DNA from: JBCCFC01 sp965213595
GTDB taxonomy: Bacteria > Chloroflexota > Anaerolineae > Caldilineales > Caldilineaceae
Direction: 5' to 3'
Assembly (NCBI GenBank): GCA_965213595.1
Contig: CBDBZO010000002.1
Coordinates: 930,001 to 994,000 of the forward strand
Length of the DNA stretch: 64,000 bases
Positions 36,035 to 44,336 of the stretch are shown here, piece by piece. Every line of letters begins with the position of its first letter. Positions within the stretch are counted from its first letter, which is position 1. A program made the translations under genes and the position numbers. The notes beneath the pieces were generated by a model. That model searched no databases and was not told where the DNA came from. It was given only the letters and a program-made list of their open reading frames with translations.

Positions 36035-36517
36035 GGATGCACCAGTTTGGGTGTACTTCAGTTTGGGGGCAGCTTCGGCACGGGGCAAAATGGCAGCGTG
36101 CGGCTCGCCAGACCTCTCCCCCAAACCCCCTCTCCTCAGAGGAGAGGGGGCTTCACCCGACTCGTTACTCACGAACCAACAGCGAGGGGGAGAGGTCGAA
36201 CGCCCTGTCAGCGCAGTTTTGCCCCCAAACGGAAACGCACCCCACCAGTTTCGGTGCGTCCCAAAATGTTGGCGGGTTCGGCCTCATCCCCTCAACATGG
36301 GTTCGTTACCAGCGTGACGGGCGAAGCCCCCTCTCCACGCGTGGAGAGGGGATTTGGGGGTGAGGCGGGGTCTGGCCGCCCTGGTCGATGGTCTCCGACC
36401 GAAGCTGCCAAAAATCTGGGACGCACCCCACCAGTTTCGGTGGGTTGTGAAGATCACGCGCTGCGCGTACAATAACGCCATCTCTACCCAACTCGACCAT
36501 CCACCCGCTCCCCGTCC

Positions 36518-37075
36518 ATGACCCAATCCTTCGTCCTCTCCATCATGTCCCGCGACCGCGTCGGCATCGTGCGCGACGTGTCGGGCGCCATCCGCGACCT
36601 GCACGGCGACATCGCCGACCTGAGCCAGACGGTGCTGCGCGGCTACTTTACGATGATTCTGCTGGTGAGCTTTCCGGGCGAGGTGGGCGAAGCGCAAATT
36701 GTCGACGCGCTGGCGCGGCTGAATGGGAAGGCAACGTCGCCGCTGAAAATTTCCGTGCTGCCCGCCAGCGACTTGCCGCCCGCCCCAGCGACAGCGCCCG
36801 GCGACAGCTATGTCATCACCGCGCGCGGGGCGGATCGGATTGGCTTTGTGGCGACGGTCGCCGACTTTTGCGCGGGGAACGCGCTCAACATCATCGACCT
36901 TGCCACGATGGTCGACGGCGACGATTACGTGATGATTCTGCAAATTGAGCTGGGCGAGGTCGAGGTGGACGACGTGCGCCGTCGGCTTGTCGACTTTCGG
37001 CGCGAGACGGGGATGGACGTGGTGCTGCAGCACAACGACATTGTGCAGGCGATGAACGAGATTGCGCTGGTATAA
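36518..37075 (+). CDS. Two-ACT-domain regulatory protein (GcvR-like)
   Basis: A 185-residue cytoplasmic protein made of two ACT domains. The first is residues 5-78 (LSIMSRDRVGIVRDVSGAIR) and the second about 95-170 (YVITARGADRIGFVATVADF). This GcvR-like layout is used as an amino-acid sensor, for example in glycine-cleavage regulation or as a small-molecule-binding partner of enzymes. There is no DNA-binding domain. No gcv or serine-pathway gene is nearby, so the ligand cannot be predicted. A separate small nucleotidyltransferase-like gene follows 43 bases later. Confidence 0.85.
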   Translation: MTQSFVLSIMSRDRVGIVRDVSGAIRDLHGDIADLSQTVLRGYFTMILLVSFPGEVGEAQIVDALARLNGKATSPLKISVLPASDLPPAPATAPGDSYVITARGADRIGFVATVADFCAGNALNIIDLATMVDGDDYVMILQIELGEVEVDDVRRRLVDFRRETGMDVVLQHNDIVQAMNEIALV

Positions 37076-37118
37076 AAATTTTGGCCGTAGGTTGTGCAAA
37101 CCAACGTGAATAGAGAAA

Positions 37119-37859
37119 ATGGAATCAATTCGAGAATTGGTGAAAAAACTCGTGCAGCAGCCGCAAGTAATTGCGCTTGTCGAATACGGTTCTGCGACTT
37201 ACCAGGATAATTTTGACGCGGGCGACTACGATTTATTTGTGATCCTTGATCAGCCCGACGAGTCTGTTGAAAGCTTGCATTTCTATGTGCAACACACGCC
37301 GGTCGACTTGAATTTTCGCACGCTAGCCTATCTGCAGCAGCAACGGACGCTATCGGGGTTCGAGGCGGCACTGCTGAGTGGCCGGATCATTTATGACGAG
37401 TCGGGGCAGGTCGAGGCGCTGCTGAACAGGCTGCAAGAGCAGCCGCGACAATCCTATGCCGAACACGACGTTGCCTTCACGCACCACGGTCATAAACACG
37501 TTTTTGATAAGATTCGCGGTCGGTTAGAATCCGATCCGCTGCTCTGTCAGCTTCTGCTGCATACGAACGTTTACTGGCTGATTCAAACTTACTTTGGCTT
37601 GTGCGGTCGAGAGTTTCGGGGGGAGAAAGAGGCGCTACATTATTTGCAGCGGCAGGAGCCGGCGCTTTATCAACTGCTCAACGTGTTTTATAAAGCTTCG
37701 CTGCCCAAGCAGATTGAGATTTCTCAACGGTTGAGCCAGATCGTGCTGGAGCCGGTGGGCGGGCCGTGGCGGGATGATGAAATCCTCGCTTTTGGCGAAG
37801 AAATGGCCGATTTGCAGGAGCGAGGCAGAGCGCTGTACAAGCAGTTGTTTGAACCTTGA
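37119..37859 (+). CDS. Nucleotidyltransferase-superfamily protein
   Basis: A 246-residue protein with the N-terminal pol-beta-like core: VEYGSATYQDNFDAGDYDLF contains the GS motif, followed by the D-x-D metal site (GDYDLFVIL), and a third acidic residue may be in PVDLNFRTL. The C-terminal part is helical, with HHGHKHVFDKIRGRLESDP and VYWLIQTYFGLCGRE, like the HEPN-type or substrate-binding helical domain of large MNT proteins. It could modify a small molecule or tRNA; the family is broad. It is not a standard MNT/HEPN pair, because no separate HEPN gene adjoins it. Confidence 0.75.
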   Translation: MESIRELVKKLVQQPQVIALVEYGSATYQDNFDAGDYDLFVILDQPDESVESLHFYVQHTPVDLNFRTLAYLQQQRTLSGFEAALLSGRIIYDESGQVEALLNRLQEQPRQSYAEHDVAFTHHGHKHVFDKIRGRLESDPLLCQLLLHTNVYWLIQTYFGLCGREFRGEKEALHYLQRQEPALYQLLNVFYKASLPKQIEISQRLSQIVLEPVGGPWRDDEILAFGEEMADLQERGRALYKQLFEP

Positions 37860-37878
37860 TTTACAGGAGAACCTTCCC

Positions 37879-38050
37879 ATGTCGTTGATGACCATCGACC
37901 TCGGCGTCAAAATCTGCGCCCAGATCAACCCCGAAGCGGGCGACGATGACCTGGCCTTTGTGCGTCAGATGGCGTCGAGTGGGCCGTCTGCTGGACAAAA
38001 GCCCCAATCGACGTGCCGCTGGTAAGCGCCGAATCTGGTAATGAATAACC
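37879..38050 (+). pseudogene. 5' fragment of a TIM-barrel isomerase/mannonate dehydratase-like gene, frameshifted
   Basis: The ATG at 37879 follows RBS AGGAG. It encodes MSLMTIDLGVKICAQINPEA then DDDLAFVRQM; a one-base deletion breaks the frame here. In the next frame the text continues as VEWAVCWTKAPIDVPLVSAE and ends soon after. The reconstructed start resembles the N-terminus of mannonate dehydratase/xylose-isomerase-like proteins (FVRQMGVEWAV...W). Only about 55 codons remain. The similarity is from memory and moderate. Confidence 0.5.
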
Positions 38051-38068
38051 TTTACCTTACTTAACGCA

Positions 38069-38190
38069 CAATGTCATTAAGTTAAGCGCAAACTGCGGTT
38101 TAGGACAGTCAAACGCAGACGCTAGACACAGAGATGTCACCATGCGTTGCGGCCAAAACCGATTGACAAACCCTTAACCTAATGACATTG
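38069..38190. repeat. Inverted CAATGTCATTAAGTTAAG arms before the dehydrogenase gene
   Basis: CAATGTCATTAAGTTAAG (38069-38086) is inverted as CTTAACCTAATGACATTG (38173-38190), with one mismatch. The second arm is ten bases upstream of the dehydrogenase ATG. The 87 bases between are AT-richer than the surroundings. The unit could be a small mobile element or an operator pair. Confidence 0.7.
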
Positions 38191-38199
38191 ACTTAACGC

Positions 38200-39099
38200 A
38201 TGAACAAAATCAACACCATCGCTATCCTCAGCCCCGGCGACATGGGGCACGCCGTCGGCCGCGTCTTGGGCGAGGGTGGTCTGCGCGTGATCGCCAACCT
38301 GCACGACCGCAGCGCGCGCACGCGTGAATTGGCTGCACAGGCCAACATCGAGGAGGTGGGCGACGACGAAGCGCTCGTGCGCGAGGCCGATCTCCTGCTT
38401 TCGATCCTCGTGCCCGCCCAGGCCGCAGCCGCAGCCACGCGCATCGCCCACGCCGTGCGCGCGACGGGTGCGTCGCTCGTCTACGCCGACTGCAATGCCG
38501 TTGCGCCGCAGACGGTACAGCGGATCGCCGACGAACTGCGCGACGCGGGTGCGGGCTTTGTCGATGGCTCGATCATCGGTCCGCCGCCGCGCCAGCCCGG
38601 CTCGACGCGCTTTTACGCATCCGGCCCCGATGTGGACGCGCTGCTGGCGCTCAACGAACGCGGCCTGCACGTGATCGGGCTGGGCGACGAGGTCCGTGAT
38701 ATTGGTCAAGCGTCGGCGATCAAGATGTGCTACGCGGCGTTGACCAAGGGGCTGACGGCGCTCTCGACGGAGCTGCTGGTCGCCGCTGAACGGTTAGAGG
38801 TGGGCGAAGCGCTGGCCGCAGAATTTGCGCAGAGTCAAGCTGAGCTGCACCAGCGCATGGCGCGCAGCCTGCCCTCGATGCCCGCCAAATCGCGCCGCTG
38901 GGTGGGCGAGATGGAGGAAATTGCGGCGACCTTTGAGGGCGTTGGCCTCACGGGGCTGATGATGACGGGCGCGGCGGAGATGTATCGCTTTATCGGCGAG
39001 ACGGCACTGGCCGAGCAGACGCCGGAGGCGGCGAAGCCATCGCTGGCCGAAGTGGTGGAGGCCCTGGCAGAAGCATCAAGCTCGTCCACGAGGGCGTAA
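38200..39099 (+). CDS. NAD(P)-binding dehydrogenase with DUF1932 C-terminal domain
   Basis: A 299-residue protein of the 6-phosphogluconate/3-hydroxyisobutyrate dehydrogenase superfamily. The Rossmann fold starts NTIAILSPGDMGHAVGRVLG (G-x-G-x-x-G variant, with Ser in place of the first Gly) and has YADCNAVAPQTVQRIADELR, then a phosphogluconate-like signature with GSIIGPPPRQPGSTRFYASG. The DUF1932 helical C-terminus (KSRRWVGEMEEIAATFEGVG) follows. It oxidises or reduces a beta-hydroxyacid-like substrate, unknown here. No RBS was found at a normal distance; the repeat arm ends just before the ATG. Confidence 0.85.
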   Translation: MNKINTIAILSPGDMGHAVGRVLGEGGLRVIANLHDRSARTRELAAQANIEEVGDDEALVREADLLLSILVPAQAAAAATRIAHAVRATGASLVYADCNAVAPQTVQRIADELRDAGAGFVDGSIIGPPPRQPGSTRFYASGPDVDALLALNERGLHVIGLGDEVRDIGQASAIKMCYAALTKGLTALSTELLVAAERLEVGEALAAEFAQSQAELHQRMARSLPSMPAKSRRWVGEMEEIAATFEGVGLTGLMMTGAAEMYRFIGETALAEQTPEAAKPSLAEVVEALAEASSSSTRA

Positions 39100-39137
39100 G
39101 CGTCTAGGCGCCTGCCAGCACGGATCACCCCCAAACC

Positions 39138-39191
39138 AACCGGCTTTGAGCCGGTTTTCTCCAGGCAAGCTGGTGGGCTTGAGCCACCAGC
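39138..39191 (+). terminator. GGCTTTGAGCC hairpin with T-run and adjacent second hairpin
   Basis: AACCGGCT (39138-39145) pairs with AGCCGGTT (39149-39156), followed by TTCT. A second GCTGGTGG/CCACCAGC hairpin lies at 39170-39191. Together they separate the convergent dehydrogenase and membrane-protein genes and could terminate both. Confidence 0.7.
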
Positions 39192-39285
39192 GGCGACCTA
39201 CGCAAACCGTCTGCTTATTGACGCCAGTTGTGCTAGCCGATCGGGTGCAGCAAAGACTGCGACAGCGCAAAACGCACGCCATCCA

Positions 39286-39714
39286 TCAGCGAATCAGTAG
39301 CCCCACCGCCCAGAGCATCAACGCCCCCCGCAGCGTCCAGGCAATGGTGCGCACCCAATTCGTGCCGACCAGCGCCCGATACGCCGCCTCGTCAAAGCCC
39401 GCACCCAGGATTGTGTGCTGCGGCACGGAGAGAAAGGCCGTCGCCCCCCAGATAATGGCCAGCAGCGCCGCGCCGACCCACGGCATCCAGCCCGGCAGCT
39501 CCGTCGGCCACGCAAGCAGGAGCAGCGCCGTCGTTGCCGCCTCCAGCAGCATCGTCGGGCCGACAACGAGCGTGATCAGCGCGTTGTGGTCGGCGGCGTA
39601 GCGGGGAAAGCCCGCCGCGCCGACGCGGTCGAAGAGGGGATAGTGGACGATTTGGATCGTCCAAATCACGCCGACCATCGTCCAGGTGGCGGCGAGATTG
39701 GCGAGAAGGAGCAT
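39286..39714 (-). CDS. Four-TM hypothetical membrane protein
   Basis: A 142-residue integral membrane protein with four hydrophobic segments (about residues 1-25, 45-68, 75-98 and 118-141). The conserved-looking start WTIQIVHYPLFDRVG and the later LSVPQHTILGAGFD are hallmarks of a small bacterial membrane family of unknown function. No signal or catalytic motif was recognised. It is 29 bases downstream of the gatB stop on the same strand, so it may be cotranscribed with gatB. Confidence 0.75.
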   Translation of the reverse strand: MLLLANLAATWTMVGVIWTIQIVHYPLFDRVGAAGFPRYAADHNALITLVVGPTMLLEAATTALLLLAWPTELPGWMPWVGAALLAIIWGATAFLSVPQHTILGAGFDEAAYRALVGTNWVRTIAWTLRGALMLWAVGLLIR

Positions 39715-39743
39715 GGGAAGTGGATGGGAAGCGGATCGCCCGC

Positions 39744-41285
39744 TTACTCGTTCAGCATTTCCTGCAGGCGCTGCCGCGTCGCGTCGGGGTCGGCCTTGCC
39801 CCTGGTGGCGCGCATGGTCTGGCCCATAAAAAAGCCAAAGAGCTTCGTCTCGCCCGCTCGATAACGTGCCAGTTCCTCCGGGTTGGCGTCCAGCACCCCC
39901 CGCACGGCCGCATCGATCACCCCCGCATCGCTGACCATTGCCAGCCCCTCGCGCTCGACAATCGCTGCGGGATCGTCGCCGGTTTGGTACATGGTTTCCA
40001 GCACGCGCTTGCCAATGCTGGCGTTGATCGTCTTGGCATCGACCAGCTTGAGCAGCGCGGCCACCTGTGCTGGCTGCACCCGCGTCTCCGCGATCTGGCG
40101 CAAATCCTGCCCCTCGCCGTCGGCGTAAATCAAGCGAAACAGCTCGCCCGTAATCCAGTTGGCCACGCGCTGCGGCTCGCCGTTGGGTGATGCGAAATCG
40201 TCGACGTAGTCCGCCACCGTCTTCTCAAAAAATTCGGCCACGAGCCGCTCGCTCGCCAAACTTTGCGCGTCGATGGGCCGCAGCCGCCACGCGTTCACGT
40301 ACCGCTCCTGCTTGGCGCTCGGCAGCTCCGGCAGCGACGCCACAATCTCGTTTACCCATTGCCGGCTGACGTGCAGCGGCGGCAGGTCGGGATCGGGGAA
40401 GTAGCGGTAGTCCTCGGCGCTCTCCTTGCTGCGCTGGAGCACCGTGCGCTGCCCCGCTTCATCCCAGCCCATGTTGACCTGCTCAATCGTGCCGCCCGCT
40501 TTGATGACCGCCACCTGTCGCTCAAATTCATAGGCAATCGCCGCCCGCACGGCGCGGAAGCTGTTCAGGTTTTTAACCTCGACCTTCGTGCCGTACTCGC
40601 CCCGCTCCTTCTGCGCCAGCGTGCGCACGCTGATGTTTGGCTCGCAGCGCAACGCCCCCTTCTCCATGTCCCCGCTGTTAACGCCGAGGTAGCGCAAAAT
40701 TGTGCGCAGCTTGGTCAGGTAAGCATAAGCCTGCTCCGCCGAGTGGATGTCGGCTTCGGTCACCACCTCCATCAGCGGCACGCCGGCGCGGTTGAGATCG
40801 ACCAGCGTGTAGCCGCCGCCCAAATTGCCCTCGTGGAGCGTGCGTCCCGTGTCCTCCTCCAGGTGCGCGCGGCGAATGCGGATGCGGTGCGTCGAGCCAT
40901 CTTCCAGGTCGACATCCAAATGGCCGTGCTCGCAGAGCGGCAGCTCGTACTGCGAAATTTGATAGCCCTTGGGCAGGTCGGGGTAGTGGTAATTTTTGCG
41001 CGCGAAGACGGCCGTTTCGGCAATCGTGCAGTCGAGCGCCAGCCCGCTCTTGATCGTCGCCTCCACCGCTGCACCGTTGATCACCGGCAGCGCGCCGGGC
41101 AGACCGAGGCAGACGGGGCAGGTGCGCGTGTTGGGCGGCGAACCGGCGTAGTCGGTTGCGCAGCCGCAGAACATTTTGGAGCGCGTCAGCAATTGGGCGT
41201 GCACCTCCATGCCGACGACGAGTTCGTAGGTGGCGGAAGCAGGGCTGGCGGCGGAAGCAGGGCTGGTAGGTGAAAGAGTAGCCAT
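39744..41285 (-). CDS. gatB: Aspartyl/glutamyl-tRNA amidotransferase subunit B
   Basis: A 513-residue subunit B of GatCAB, which amidates misacylated Glu-tRNA(Gln) or Asp-tRNA(Asn). Family stretches include VVGMEVHAQLLTRSKMFCGC, NTRTCPVCLGLPGALPVIN (zinc cysteines), KNYHYPDLPKGYQISQYELP, HLEEDTGRTLHEG and the DRWQSFRP-like yqeY tail domain with MRATRGKADPDA. Length is normal. GatA and GatC are not adjacent. The N-terminus carries an additional PASPASATYE segment; another start further in (VVGMEV) would remove it. The divergent space to the ClpN-M50 gene is 591 bases. Confidence 0.96.
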   Translation of the reverse strand: MATLSPTSPASAASPASATYELVVGMEVHAQLLTRSKMFCGCATDYAGSPPNTRTCPVCLGLPGALPVINGAAVEATIKSGLALDCTIAETAVFARKNYHYPDLPKGYQISQYELPLCEHGHLDVDLEDGSTHRIRIRRAHLEEDTGRTLHEGNLGGGYTLVDLNRAGVPLMEVVTEADIHSAEQAYAYLTKLRTILRYLGVNSGDMEKGALRCEPNISVRTLAQKERGEYGTKVEVKNLNSFRAVRAAIAYEFERQVAVIKAGGTIEQVNMGWDEAGQRTVLQRSKESAEDYRYFPDPDLPPLHVSRQWVNEIVASLPELPSAKQERYVNAWRLRPIDAQSLASERLVAEFFEKTVADYVDDFASPNGEPQRVANWITGELFRLIYADGEGQDLRQIAETRVQPAQVAALLKLVDAKTINASIGKRVLETMYQTGDDPAAIVEREGLAMVSDAGVIDAAVRGVLDANPEELARYRAGETKLFGFFMGQTMRATRGKADPDATRQRLQEMLNE

Positions 41286-41876
41286 TTATGTATTCAAGTG
41301 AAGCGGTGATGAACGACTGACGGTAGCCAAACATCAGGGCGGTGGACCGCCCTCGCCTTAATTGGTATATGTCCAATTATTATGGACGATTCGCCAGCGA
41401 ATGACAACTCTTCGCGTGAAATAGGGTGCGTCCCAGAATTGGGGGAAACCGTCATTTCGAGCGGGTCTACCCCAAAACGAAACAAACGAGACCGGACTAG
41501 CGAGAAATCTTCTGGTGGCAGACGAAGCATTATACGACACACTCTGCTGCGGAATTTGCTTTGCAAAGCTACTCAACCCCTATCTGAAATCTACTTGAAA
41601 GCTATCGACATCGGCCCACAGTCCAGCTTCTGTCCCAAAACCAGACTGTCTGCTGGACTTCTGTCAAAATAGACGCCGCAGAAATTTTTACAACAGCGAA
41701 AACTCTGTTAAACTGGCTGGCCGGAATGGAAGGCCGCACACAAAATGAAGGTGGCCAATTATGCGTGCAGCCAGTTGAGTTCCTATCAAAGGAGGTGATT
41801 AGCCAGAACACAAATCTGTATCAAGTAACTGCTGTACTAAATTTTTCCGTAATACTCACGTAGGAAGGAGGCCCTT
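41286..41876. other. 591-base divergent intergenic region
   Basis: It contains a GGGCGGTGGACCGCCC hairpin (41337-41352), a GGTGCGTCCCAGAATT motif (41424) related to copies at 36252 and 36411, a stretch GTCATTTCGAGCG and CGAGAAATCTTC of a common intergenic type, and AAAGGAGGTGAT (41788-41799), an unusually long match to the anti-SD. A 22-codon frame (GTG at 41795) ends just before the real RBS of the next gene; it is not supported enough to call. Confidence 0.6.
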
Positions 41877-43124
41877 GTGGCCGATATGTATTCTCGCTTC
41901 ACTGCTGAAGCCATGCACGTGATGCGCCGCGCGCGCGCCCTGCTCGACGAAAGCGAGCAGCGACACGTGCTGCCGGAGCACCTGCTGCTCGCCATGCTGG
42001 AGCTCAGCCGTTCGGATGTATCAACCGTGCTTAAAGGGGCGGGCGTCAGCCGCGGCGCGCTGACGCACTACCTGCTGGAGCTGCGCGACGAGTGGACGGC
42101 GGACGCGCCCGAACTGAGCGGCGTCACCTCGTACATTACCGTGGTGCGCCCGCTGATCGACGAGGCGCTGATGCAGGCCGCGCGTGAAGGCCAGCTCGGC
42201 ATCACCACGCGCCACCTGCTCTTTGGCCTGCTCGACCAGAGCGGCGGCACGGCCAGCCGCCTGCTGCGCGAGCGCGGCGTCACGCTGGAGGCCGCGGCCA
42301 CGCCGCCCGCCAAAAGCGTCGAGCGCGCCGGCGACCGGCCCGACTTCGTCATCACCCACAATCCATTTCGCCTCAGCCCGGTCTTCCTGCTGGTCGTGGC
42401 GCTGACGGTGGCTGCGGGCGTGCTGTGCTACATCGAGCCGGCATCCGTCAACGGCGGGGTGGCCGTCTTCCTGCTGGTGACGGGCGGCTGGATCATCTCG
42501 CTGGCGCTGCACGAGTTTGGGCACGCGCTGGTGGGCTACTACGCGGGCGATCGCAGCGTGGCGCAAAAGGGCTACCTCACGCTCAACCCGCTCAAGTACA
42601 CGCACCCGCTGCTTAGCCTCGGCCTGCCGCTGCTGATCATGGTGATGGGCGGCATCGGCCTGCCCGGCGGCGCCGTCTACATCGACCGCAGCGTGATCCG
42701 CAAGGAGTGGCAGCACAGCTTGATTTCGGCGGCGGGCCCCATCGCCACGCTGCTGGTAACGCTGACGCTTTCGGTGGCGCTCTCGGTGGCATGGGTCTTT
42801 GACGATTGGTACTACCACTCGACCTTCTGGAGCGGCTTGGCGCTGCTGCTGCTCTTCCAGGTGACGGCGCTCTTTATCAACCTGCTGCCGCTGCCGGGGC
42901 TGGACGGCTTTGGCATCATCGCCGTTCTGCTCTCGCCCGAACGGCGCTACGCCATGCAGCGCATGGGCGGGCTGTCGTTCATGGTGCTCATGTTTCTCTT
43001 CTTCTGGGACACGCCGCTGACGGACGGTTTCTGGCTCGCCATCTTCCGCGTGACGGACTGGCTGGGCGTGGATCGCTCGCTGATCGGATACGGGTACAAC
43101 CTGTTCCGCTTCTGGGGCGGCTGA
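41877..43124 (+). CDS. Clp-N/M50 site-2-protease-like fusion protein
   Basis: A 415-residue protein with GTG start after the strong RBS GGAAGGAGG. Residues 1-145 contain two Clp N-terminal-type repeats (EQRHVLPEHLLLAMLE; EGQLGITTRHLLFGLLD), normally the substrate/adaptor-binding part of ClpA/ClpC. No AAA module follows. Instead residues about 160-415 are a polytopic M50 metalloprotease with H212-E213-F-G-H216 and D343 in LLPLPGLDGFGI, the zinc ligands of rhomboid-unrelated site-2 proteases. It may cleave membrane-bound substrates delivered by the Clp-N module, such as anti-sigma factors, but that is inference. A strong terminator follows, so it is a single gene. Confidence 0.88.
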   Translation: MADMYSRFTAEAMHVMRRARALLDESEQRHVLPEHLLLAMLELSRSDVSTVLKGAGVSRGALTHYLLELRDEWTADAPELSGVTSYITVVRPLIDEALMQAAREGQLGITTRHLLFGLLDQSGGTASRLLRERGVTLEAAATPPAKSVERAGDRPDFVITHNPFRLSPVFLLVVALTVAAGVLCYIEPASVNGGVAVFLLVTGGWIISLALHEFGHALVGYYAGDRSVAQKGYLTLNPLKYTHPLLSLGLPLLIMVMGGIGLPGGAVYIDRSVIRKEWQHSLISAAGPIATLLVTLTLSVALSVAWVFDDWYYHSTFWSGLALLLLFQVTALFINLLPLPGLDGFGIIAVLLSPERRYAMQRMGGLSFMVLMFLFFWDTPLTDGFWLAIFRVTDWLGVDRSLIGYGYNLFRFWGG

Positions 43125-43158
43125 TGGATAGGCGTCGCCTGCCAAGCAATCTCTGCAA

Positions 43159-43187
43159 ACAGCCCGGCTTCTCGCAGAAGCCGGGCT
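43159..43187 (+). terminator. Intrinsic terminator of the ClpN-M50 gene
   Basis: CAGCCCGGCTTCT (43159-43171) pairs perfectly with AGAAGCCGGGCTG (43175-43187) over a CGC loop and is followed by CTTATAAAG. It begins 35 bases after the stop. Confidence 0.85.
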
Positions 43188-43205
43188 GCTTATAAAGATT
43201 GCTCG

Positions 43206-43545
43206 ATGCTTGATGGTGCTTGCCGCGCTGCTCTTTTTACCCCTGAAGTCGTATTCGGGCAGCATATCCGACTCTTAGTTTTGCTTAGTCTGATAAGCCT
43301 TCATGTGTTCTTTCGCTCTGCCGCGGTCACCCGGCGGCAGCTAAGGCCAATCCAGGGAAATAAACAGACCGGTTGGGGTCAGCGCCTCACCTCCCCCAAC
43401 CCCCTCCTCTCCACGCGTGGAGAGGAGGGGGCTATGCCGTTGCCTCGTTAACCAAGCGACAGCGAGGGGGTGGTGAGGCAGAAGCGCGACCGCTCTGGTA
43501 TAGTCTATCCCTTGGCATAGCCTAACAGTACGGAGCAAAAGCTCT
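43206..43545 (-). pseudogene. Decayed brnT'-brnA' copy interrupted by a MITE
   Basis: Positions 43206-43344 resemble 46005-46143: the start of the antitoxin (MLPEYDF) and the 3' end of the toxin. The toxin copy continues at 43522-43545 (CTAACAGTACGGAGC against CTAATAATGCGGAGC), the two parts separated by the 177-bp element. Only a fragment of each gene is left, and stop codons and deletions are present. It shows that a second brnTA copy once lay next to a lacZ 3' end here as well. Confidence 0.75.
43345..43521. mobile_element. MITE-like element C, 177 bp, TSD CTAA
   Basis: It begins GGCCAATCCAGGGAAATAAA and ends with the imperfect inverse GGTATAGTCTATCCCTTGGC then ATAGC. CTAA stands on both sides (43341-43344 and 43522-43525); the unoccupied site is visible in the intact brnT copy (CTAATAATGCGG, near 46140). 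The inside carries a P4 palindrome with CCACGCGTGG and a region ending GGTTAACCAAGCGACAGCG. An inverted copy of the same length lies at 58798-58974. Confidence 0.85.
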
Positions 43546-43587
43546 TCCGCGGATTCGCTTTGCGTCCCTGCCCGTAATTACCCAATC

Positions 43588-43716
43588 GGCCGCAGCCGCA
43601 CCGCAAACCGAAACCGCTCCGACGCGATCTGGTACTCCGCCAGCGTCTCCACCGCAGCTGGGGCCGCCGACGTCTTTTTAGCGATGGTCGATCTCCAGCG
43701 TGATGTCGTCGCGGGG
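43588..43716 (-). pseudogene. Fragment of the lacZ 3' end, copy C
   Basis: About 129 bases resemble the last codons of the GH2 gene at 46462 onwards: GGCCGCAGCCGCACCGCAAA, later GGTCGATCTCCAGCGTGATG. It carries several indel-free but many substitution changes and lacks a continuous frame. It lies directly after the TetR gene's stop codon. Confidence 0.8.
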
Positions 43717-43727
43717 GAGTCTCCAAC

Positions 43728-44291
43728 TCACCGCAGAATCCCCAGCACAATGTCGATAATCGCCTCCTGGCGCTCGCGGAGCTGCTGCACAAAATCACCG
43801 CTTTCCGCAGATGCTTGCGTCAACGCGGTGATAATTCCCTCGACCGCACCAATCGCCATTGTAATGCGCAAATCCCGGTTGTCCTCAGCCGTCATCTCTG
43901 CCAGTAAGTCAATCAAATACGGCTGCATCTCCAGCGCGATTTGACGATGAGGCTTTGGTATCTTCTGGCTGTCGTGCGCAATGGTAACCACAATCCCACC
44001 GTGCACTTCAAGCGACTCCAGCAGCCCTTCGATAATCCTGCGCGCTCGCGCCTCCCCCGAAAGCTGTTGCGCTTCGAGCGCCGCGGCTTCCACCCGCTTC
44101 AATGGCTCAGTCAACAGCTCGACAAGCAGATCCCCTTTTGATTTGAAATGGTAATAGATTGAGGGGTTGGCAATGCCCAGTTCGGCTGCAATATCGCGTA
44201 CCGATGTCCCCGCATAGCCACGCTCCACAAAGAGGCGGGCCGCGACTGCGAGGATACGCTCGCGCGTGGATAATTTTATGACATTACTCAT
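43728..44291 (-). CDS. TetR/AcrR-family transcriptional repressor
   Basis: A 187-residue repressor. The N-terminal HTH covers residues 29-50 (GTSVRDIAAELGIANPSIYY, then HFKSKGDLL). The C-terminal ligand domain is helical. It is divergent from the dehalogenase gene; two CTAGCA-n2-TGCTAG palindromes lie between, one overlapping the dehalogenase promoter, so this protein probably represses the dehalogenase and is released by a substrate or product. Its stop codon abuts a lacZ 3'-end fragment, suggesting that the pair was brought in as a cassette. Confidence 0.92.
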   Translation of the reverse strand: MSNVIKLSTRERILAVAARLFVERGYAGTSVRDIAAELGIANPSIYYHFKSKGDLLVELLTEPLKRVEAAALEAQQLSGEARARRIIEGLLESLEVHGGIVVTIAHDSQKIPKPHRQIALEMQPYLIDLLAEMTAEDNRDLRITMAIGAVEGIITALTQASAESGDFVQQLRERQEAIIDIVLGILR

Positions 44292-44292
44292 A

Positions 44293-44321
44293 TTGACAGT
44301 TTACCTAGCACGTGCTAGATT
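44293..44321 (+). promoter_or_regulatory. Dehalogenase promoter (TTGACA-17-TAGATT)
   Basis: TTGACA (44293-44298) and TAGATT (44316-44321) are separated by exactly 17 bases. The first operator palindrome lies in the spacer and overlaps the -10 box. Confidence 0.7.
44305..44318. promoter_or_regulatory. TetR operator 1 (CTAGCACGTGCTAG)
   Basis: A perfect 14-base palindrome in the promoter spacer. The centre is 32 bases from that of operator 2, close to three helical turns. Confidence 0.75.
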
Positions 44322-44336
44322 TGCAATCGCAGCCGC

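Larger units (their letters stand above)
35710..36517. other. 808-base gene-less tract filled with repeats
   Basis: The stretch holds an inverted GTCATTCCC/GAATGAC element (35861-35930), a perfect hairpin (35989-36034), two P4 palindromes (near 36110-36200 and 36320-36370), and two copies of a GGTGCGTCCCA motif (36252 and, inverted, 36411) that is also seen near 41424. Short open frames occur but lack RBS and family resemblance. No gene is called. Confidence 0.75.

Noticed and set aside
37119..37859. MNT/HEPN toxin-antitoxin pair
   Set aside because: One gene only, with its own helical C-terminus, and no adjacent HEPN gene.
41788..41864. Leader peptide after AAAGGAGGTGAT
   Set aside because: The GTG overlaps the SD itself, so initiation there is doubtful; no conserved content could be judged from one sequence.
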